The notes below the pieces were generated by a model. That model was not told where the DNA came from. It saw nothing but the letters and a program-made list of their open reading frames with translations, and searched no databases. 10,960 nt of DNA from Lachnospiraceae bacterium UBA3821 (GTDB lineage Bacteria > Bacillota > Clostridia > Lachnospirales > Lachnospiraceae): NCBI GenBank assembly GCA_002368865.1, contig DFDT01000009.1, positions 1-10,960 on the forward strand, written 5' to 3'. A program made the position numbers and the translations under genes. Below, piece after piece: positions 6,854 to 10,960 of this stretch. Every line of letters begins with the position of its first letter. The stretch's first letter is position 1.

Positions 6854-7024
6854 ATGCAGGACTATAAATTTGACGAATATCCCGACAAATTTCCTGTTGC
6901 CATGACATATGTGCCCTGGCAGCATTTTAACGGCATCTATGATGACTTGGAAAAGGCATACAGCGCCGGTACCATCTTCCCTGAATTGAACAAACCTTTC
7001 ACGGGAAGGAGATGCAAATCATGA
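6854..7024 (+). CDS. cotJA: Spore coat-associated protein CotJA
   Basis: This 56-residue reading frame is short but clearly matches the CotJA family: AMTYVPWQ (16-23), a YDDLEKAYSAGTIFPELNKPF block (29-49) and a terminal GR segment. CotJA is a small spore protein needed in B. subtilis to assemble CotJC into the spore. AGAGG at 6841-6845 lies 8 nt before the ATG. The stop TGA overlaps the cotJB start as ATGA (7021-7024), so the two are translationally coupled. It has no signal peptide or membrane segment. The neighbouring cotJB and cotJC make the assignment secure despite its size. Confidence 0.93.
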   Translation: MQDYKFDEYPDKFPVAMTYVPWQHFNGIYDDLEKAYSAGTIFPELNKPFTGRRCKS

Positions 7025-7275
7025 ATCACGAACAGCAGATGTTGAAGGATATCGGCATTGTCAGCTTTACCGTGGTAGAGTTGGCGTTGTATCTGGACAC
7101 TCATCCACATGACCGCAGCGCCATGGAGTATTTTAATCACTACAACCGCATCAAGACGCAGATGGAAAAAGAGTTTTCCAGAACCCATTTCCCGCTGACA
7201 CTCAGTATGGTGGAGTGCGGTAAGGACTGGAGTTGGGGCGAGGCACATCTGCCCTGGGAAGGAGCGTGTGACTGA
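7021..7275 (+). CDS. cotJB: Spore coat protein CotJB
   Basis: The 84-residue product carries the CotJB signature: a helical ELALYLDTHPHD segment (about 20-31), a YFNHYNRI helix, then FPLT and a tryptophan-rich end (DWSWGEAHLPWE). Its precise biochemical role is unknown. It is the middle gene of the conserved cotJABC set in spores of Bacillus and Clostridia. I place the start at ATG 7021, not the in-frame ATG 7012, because the AAGGAG at 7006-7011 directly abuts 7012 but sits 9 nt before 7021, and 7021 gives the compact ATGA overlap with cotJA. Its TGA shares one base with the cotJC ATG (TGATG). Confidence 0.93.
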   Translation: MNHEQQMLKDIGIVSFTVVELALYLDTHPHDRSAMEYFNHYNRIKTQMEKEFSRTHFPLTLSMVECGKDWSWGEAHLPWEGACD

Positions 7276-7895
7276 TGTGGAATTATGAAAAAAGATTACA
7301 GTTTCCCGTAAACATCAAAAAGCCCGACGCGAAGCTGGCACAGGCAATCATCTCCCAGTACGGCGGCCCTGACGGTGAGATGGGGGCCAGTATGCGTTAT
7401 CTGTCCCAGCGCTACGCCACGCCTTATAAAGAGGTGGCAGGACTGATGACGGACATCGGCACAGAGGAGCTGGCGCATTTAGAGATGGTTGCAGCCATCA
7501 TTTATCAGCTTACGAAGGATCTCTCCATGGATGAGATTGAAAAGAGCGGCTTTGATAAGTACTATATCGATCATACGCTGGGAATCTGGCCTCAGGCGGC
7601 AGGCGGTGTTCCTTTTAATGCCTGTGAATTCCAGTCAAAGGGTGATATCATCACGGACCTGGTGGAAGATATGGCCGCGGAGCAGAAGGCCCGCACCACC
7701 TATGACAATATTTTGCGTCTGGTGCAGGATAACCCGGATGTGTGCGCGCCCATCAAGTTCCTGCGGGCAAGAGAGGTTGTGCACTTCCAGCGCTTTGGCG
7801 AGGCACTGCGCATCACCCAGGATAAATTGGATGCCAAGAACTTCTATGCGTTCAATCCCGGGTTTGATACCAACGGGAAGGTGCCGAAGAAATAA
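7275..7895 (+). CDS. cotJC: CotJC, manganese-catalase-family spore coat protein
   Basis: The 206-residue product belongs to the manganese catalase family, di-manganese four-helix proteins that dismutate hydrogen peroxide. By comparison with Lactobacillus plantarum catalase, the metal ligands are Glu35 (GGPDGEMGA), Glu65 and His68 (TEELAHLEM), Glu136 (AAEQKAR) and His170 (REVVHFQRF), all present, so activity is plausible though not proven. Spores carry it in the coat or interior layers, where it may give peroxide resistance. GGGAAGGAG (7256-7264) lies 10 nt before the ATG, and the start overlaps the cotJB stop by one base. The protein is shorter than stand-alone Mn catalases (about 270 residues), lacking their long C-terminal tail, as is usual for CotJC. 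A hairpin terminator follows 14 nt after the stop. Confidence 0.95.
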   Translation: MWNYEKRLQFPVNIKKPDAKLAQAIISQYGGPDGEMGASMRYLSQRYATPYKEVAGLMTDIGTEELAHLEMVAAIIYQLTKDLSMDEIEKSGFDKYYIDHTLGIWPQAAGGVPFNACEFQSKGDIITDLVEDMAAEQKARTTYDNILRLVQDNPDVCAPIKFLRAREVVHFQRFGEALRITQDKLDAKNFYAFNPGFDTNGKVPKK

Positions 7896-7909
7896 GGGAT
7901 TAAAACAAA

Positions 7910-7945
7910 AAGAGAGGGCATGAAAGTTTGCCCTCTCTTATATAT
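7910..7945 (+). terminator. Hairpin terminator after cotJC
   Basis: AAGAGAGGGCA (7910-7920) and TGCCCTCTCTT (7929-7939) are perfect 11-bp complements around an 8-nt loop. On the + strand the following TATATATT is only moderately T-rich. On the other strand the run opposite 7903-7911 gives a better T tract, so it may work in both directions, although no convergent gene is present. Confidence 0.75.
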
Positions 7946-7976
7946 TGTACTAAAGACCGGATTTGGCGGACGAAAA

Positions 7977-9401
7977 ATGGAACTTTTGAACAGGATCGAT
8001 CAGTTGGTGTGGGGACCGTGGCTCTTGTTCTTGCTGTTAGGGACAGGGGTGCTGTTGATGGTGCGGATGGATTTTCTGCCTTTGCGGCGCTTGGGATTTG
8101 CGCTGAAGTGTATTGTAGGTGCGGAGAAAAAAGAAAAGAAGGCGCTAAACGGCGTCTCGCCCTTTGCTTCCCTGATGACTGAACTGGCAGCGACCATTGG
8201 GATCGGCAATATTGTGGGGGTGGCGACCGCCATGGTATTGGGCGGACCGGGGGCTTTGTTCTGGATGGTGGCAGCCAGCGTGCTGGGATTGGCCACCAAA
8301 CTGGTGGAGAGTTCCCTGTCGGTGAAATATCGCTGTAAAAATGACAAAGGGGAATGGGTGGGCGGTCCCATGTATACGCTTAAAACTGCTTTTCCGGGGA
8401 AAGTCGGCATAATACTTGCGGGCAGTTATGCATTCCTTGCGGTGATGGCGTCCTTTGGCATGGGAAATATGACGCAGTCTAATTCGATCGCACAGGCGTG
8501 TCTGGTGACGTTTCAGATACCGACAGCCCGCACAGGGCTGGTTGTAACCCTATTCACCATATTTGCGGTGCTGGGTGGTATTCGCGGAATCACAAAGGTC
8601 ACACAGATTTTGGTGCCGTTTATGGGAATTTTTTATCTTCTGGGGACTTTGGCGGTGATCCTGATGCATCCGGTGGGGCTGCTGCAGGGGATCGGGGCGA
8701 TCGTGACCATGGCTTTTGCGCCGGAGGCAGTGAAGGGCGGCCTGTTCGGTCAGTTGACGGTCATGGCATCTCTGTCTATGGCAAAATCCATGCGGTTCGG
8801 AATCTCCAGAGGGGTATTCTCCAACGAAGCGGGTGTGGGCGCGGCAGGGATCACGGCGGCTGCCACGGACACGGAGGATTACATACGGCAGGGATATATC
8901 AGTATGACAGGGGTATTTTTTGACACCATGATCATCTGCCTGTTTACAGGGCTTGCCTTTGCTGCATCCGGGCTGTTGGGAAGCGTGACGGCAGACGGAG
9001 AGCTGTTGAACGGAACAGAGCTCGCGGTTGCAGTATTTGAAGGGACTTTCGGTGCGTGGGGGGCAAAATTTGTCTGTGTCAGCATTGTCTTGTTTGCCTT
9101 TGCCACTATCGTGGCGTGGGCCTATCAGGGGGAGAAGGCATTTGAATATCTGACAGGCGGCAGATATAGTGTCTGGTATCGCTTTGTGTATGTGCTGGTC
9201 GTGTTCCTGGGGGCGGTGTGTTCGCTGGAGCTGGTCTGGGATTTTTCGGACATCTGCAACGGACTCATGGCGGTGCCAAATCTTTTGGGGGTATTGGCGC
9301 TGGGGCTTGGCAGAAACGGAATGTGTGAGGAAATCCTGCGGTATGATAGCAGACGTAAGGGGAACCGGCATGCGTTTCAAAGTGATCTGCAGAGCAAATA
9401 A
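7977..9401 (+). CDS. AGCS-family sodium:alanine/glycine-type amino-acid symporter
   Basis: This 474-residue inner-membrane carrier belongs to the alanine/glycine:cation symporter family, which takes up small neutral amino acids with sodium or protons. It is strongly hydrophobic with roughly ten to eleven membrane segments. Family signatures include TELAATIGIGNIVGVATAM with GGPGALFW (about 63-91), WVGGPMY (128-133), the SNEAGVGAA block (from 282) and VAWAYQGEKAFEYL. Length agrees with the family (450-500). I chose ATG 7977 because GGCGGA (7965-7970) lies 6 nt upstream and the membrane-facing N terminus MELLNRIDQLVWGP is typical. The longer in-frame start at 7920 falls inside the cotJC terminator. 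The substrate cannot be told from sequence. It lies between a terminator and the pepT promoter, so it may be a single-gene transcript. I see no convincing promoter of its own. Confidence 0.93.
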   Translation: MELLNRIDQLVWGPWLLFLLLGTGVLLMVRMDFLPLRRLGFALKCIVGAEKKEKKALNGVSPFASLMTELAATIGIGNIVGVATAMVLGGPGALFWMVAASVLGLATKLVESSLSVKYRCKNDKGEWVGGPMYTLKTAFPGKVGIILAGSYAFLAVMASFGMGNMTQSNSIAQACLVTFQIPTARTGLVVTLFTIFAVLGGIRGITKVTQILVPFMGIFYLLGTLAVILMHPVGLLQGIGAIVTMAFAPEAVKGGLFGQLTVMASLSMAKSMRFGISRGVFSNEAGVGAAGITAAATDTEDYIRQGYISMTGVFFDTMIICLFTGLAFAASGLLGSVTADGELLNGTELAVAVFEGTFGAWGAKFVCVSIVLFAFATIVAWAYQGEKAFEYLTGGRYSVWYRFVYVLVVFLGAVCSLELVWDFSDICNGLMAVPNLLGVLALGLGRNGMCEEILRYDSRRKGNRHAFQSDLQSK

Positions 9402-9405
9402 TCGG

Positions 9406-9434
9406 TTGCAAAACAAAGAGGCAGAGCATATAAT
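9406..9434 (+). promoter_or_regulatory. Sigma-A-type promoter of pepT
   Basis: TTGCAA (9406-9411) and a perfect TATAAT (9429-9434) are spaced by 17 bp, starting just after the symporter stop codon. Transcription would begin near 9441, giving a leader of about 47 nt. No terminator separates the symporter from pepT, so read-through could add to this promoter. Confidence 0.75.
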
Positions 9435-9487
9435 AAACCCATGTGGTTAAAATCAAAGACAAAAGCATAAAAGAAAAGAGTGAATCC

Positions 9488-10744
9488 ATGGCTGAAATGA
9501 CAGAGGTGATCCGTAAGTTTTTACGTTATGTGAAAATAGATACGCAGTCCGATGAAGAATCCCAAAGTACACCCAGCACCATGAAACAGCATGATCTGGC
9601 GAAGCTGCTTGTGCGGGAATTGGATGAGATGGGAGCAAAGGAGATCGTTTATGACAGAGAGCATTGTTATGTCTATGCCTCTGTGCCTGCGACGGCGGGA
9701 TGTGAGTCTGCGCCTGTGCTTGGTTTTATCTCCCATATGGACACTTCTCCCGCGGTGACGGATAAGGAGGTAAAGCCCCGCATTGTGGAGGCGTATGACG
9801 GAGGGGATATTGTGCTGCATGAGGCGCAGGGCATTGTCATGCGTGTGGCGGATTTCCCGGAGCTTGCAGGACTTACGGGGAAGGATTTGATCGTCACGGA
9901 CGGAACGACGCTTTTGGGGGCGGATGACAAGGCGGGGATCGCGGAGATCATGACTATGGCGGAGTATCTGCTGCGGCATCCGGAGATTCCCCATGGCAAG
10001 ATCCGGATCGGTTTTACCCCGGACGAAGAGATTGGCTGCGGTGCGGATCATTTCGATGTAAAGCTGTTTGGCGCGGACTACGCCTATACAGTGGACGGCG
10101 GCGCCTTGGGGGAGCTGGAATATGAAAATTTTAATGCGGCAGGGGCAAAGCTGCATGTTTACGGACGCAGTGTGCACCCCGGGGATGCCAAGAACAAGAT
10201 GCGGAATGCAATTTTGATCGCGCAGGAGTTTCAGAGCCTTTTGCCGGTGGAGCAGAATCCCATGTATACGGATGGGTATGAAGGCTTTTTCCATCTGGAT
10301 GCCATAAGCGGAATTGTGGAGGAAGTGCTGGCGGATTATATTATCCGCGATCATGATAAACTTTTGTTTGAACGGAAAAAGGAATTGTTTTTGCAGTGTG
10401 CCGCCTTTTTGAACCAAAAGTACGGGGCTGGCACGATCGTTGTTGAACTGAAGGATTCGTATTATAATATGCGGGAGGTATTAGAGCCCCATATGCATTT
10501 GATCGACAACGCAAGGGATGCGATGGAGGAACTGGGGATCACGCCCATTGTGACGCCAATCCGGGGCGGTACAGACGGTGCAAGGCTGTCCTTTATGGGG
10601 CTACCCTGTCCGAATCTATGTACCGGCGGTGCCAATTACCATGGACGGTATGAATATGTTTGTGTCCAGTCTATGGAGGCTGTGGTAAAGCTTCTGGTGA
10701 AGCTGGCGGAGAAATACGGTAAAAATACGCTGAAAAAGCGGTAA
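9488..10744 (+). CDS. pepT: Peptidase T (tripeptide aminopeptidase)
   Basis: PepT is a cytoplasmic dizinc M20-family exopeptidase that removes the N-terminal residue from tripeptides, recycling imported peptides. The 418-residue product (about 408 in enteric bacteria) shows the M20 metal and catalytic residues: His83 and Asp85 in HMDTSP, Asp146 in GADDKAG, Glu180 (general base) and Glu181 in DEEIGCG, Asp203 in TVDGG, and His385 in [15 protein letters not shown] marks the substrate-binding segment. The dimerisation (lid) domain spans roughly residues 210-320. ATG 9488 is chosen for the [12 protein letters not shown] start, which matches the family. Its Shine-Dalgarno (AAAAGAGTG, 9473-9481) is weak. 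An in-frame GTG at 9443 nearly coincides with the predicted transcription start and is unlikely. miaB follows 40 nt later. Confidence 0.96.
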   Translation: MAEMTEVIRKFLRYVKIDTQSDEESQSTPSTMKQHDLAKLLVRELDEMGAKEIVYDREHCYVYASVPATAGCESAPVLGFISHMDTSPAVTDKEVKPRIVEAYDGGDIVLHEAQGIVMRVADFPELAGLTGKDLIVTDGTTLLGADDKAGIAEIMTMAEYLLRHPEIPHGKIRIGFTPDEEIGCGADHFDVKLFGADYAYTVDGGALGELEYENFNAAGAKLHVYGRSVHPGDAKNKMRNAILIAQEFQSLLPVEQNPMYTDGYEGFFHLDAISGIVEEVLADYIIRDHDKLLFERKKELFLQCAAFLNQKYGAGTIVVELKDSYYNMREVLEPHMHLIDNARDAMEELGITPIVTPIRGGTDGARLSFMGLPCPNLCTGGANYHGRYEYVCVQSMEAVVKLLVKLAEKYGKNTLKKR

Positions 10745-10784
10745 AATGAAAATGATATAAAAACAGATGAAAGGTTTGGGTCAT

Positions 10785-10960
10785 ATGGCAGAGGATACAA
10801 ATCAGACAAATTCGCAGATGGGGATTCCTACGGAAGAGCCTGCGCGTCAGCAGTATTTTATGGACAAGTGTAAGAAGCATGTGGCACAGTTTCAGAAGGA
10901 GCGCGGACATGCCCCCAGAGCCTGCGTGGTCACGTTCGGGTGTCAGATGAATGCCAGGGA
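10785..10960 (+). CDS. miaB: tRNA-2-methylthio-N6-dimethylallyladenosine synthase MiaB, 3' partial
   Basis: Only the first 58 codons are in the window. MiaB is a radical-SAM methylthiotransferase that adds a methylthio group to i6A37 in tRNAs reading UNN codons. After a variable lead (MAEDTNQTNSQM onward) comes QYFMDKCKKHV, then the family hallmark TFGCQMNAR at the window end, whose Cys is the first ligand of the N-terminal (UPF0004) iron-sulfur cluster. GCQMN is more typical of MiaB than of MtaB or RimO. The central CxxxCxxC cluster and TRAM domain lie beyond the window. AAAGG (10770-10774) sits 10 nt before the ATG. The gene is 40 nt after pepT with no terminator between, so co-transcription is likely. 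Confidence 0.88.
   Translation, partial: MAEDTNQTNSQMGIPTEEPARQQYFMDKCKKHVAQFQKERGHAPRACVVTFGCQMNAR

Noticed and set aside
8550..9416. A 288-codon open frame on the - strand inside the symporter gene
   Set aside because: It is rich in His, Gln, Pro and Cys, as expected from the reverse complement of a hydrophobic membrane protein gene, and matches no family I know.
1..10960. Search for a defence, mobile or biosynthetic system
   Set aside because: All genes but the regulator have clear housekeeping, sporulation or transport families. No transposase, integrase, direct-repeat array or unusual composition was seen by eye.

Overview
The window looks like ordinary chromosome from an anaerobic, spore-forming member of the Clostridia, probably Lachnospiraceae-like. 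The reasons are a class III (oxygen-sensitive) ribonucleotide reductase, a cotJABC spore-coat operon, a SpoVAF/GerA-type germination protein, strong Shine-Dalgarno sites, and mixed GC content near 50 %. All supported genes are on the + strand. I see no insertion sequence, phage gene, CRISPR array, tRNA or rRNA. The species cannot be named from this sequence alone.

Layout, left to right. (1) 1-1727: the 3' part of a YjjG-like HAD phosphatase, then a DeoR/WYL-type regulator, closed by a clear intrinsic terminator. (2) 1728-5229: a nucleotide-pool operon, nrdD-nrdG-dut. It is preceded by a near-consensus promoter and two NrdR-box-like palindromes about three helical turns apart. NrdG makes the glycyl radical on NrdD, NrdD makes dNTPs without oxygen, and Dut removes dUTP and supplies dUMP for dTTP synthesis. 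(3) 5230-7940: sporulation genes. An orphan SpoVAF-like membrane protein starts directly behind a terminator-like hairpin that includes part of its own ribosome-binding site. cotJA-cotJB-cotJC follows with overlapping stop/start codons and a candidate mother-cell sigma promoter, and ends at another hairpin. (4) 7977-9401: an AGCS-family sodium:amino-acid symporter. (5) 9402-10960: pepT (tripeptidase) behind a strong sigma-A promoter, then the 5' end of miaB (tRNA ms2i6A synthase), cut by the window edge. The transporter and peptidase both fit amino-acid and peptide scavenging.

I did not find an undescribed multi-gene system. The places most worth a second look are regulatory: the NrdR operator placed downstream of the nrdD promoter, and the hairpin with two chained mini-ORFs in front of the SpoVAF-like gene. 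No stretch longer than 300 bases lacks a gene. The longest gaps are 1695-1875 (terminator, promoter and operator) and 6749-6853 (candidate sporulation promoter).
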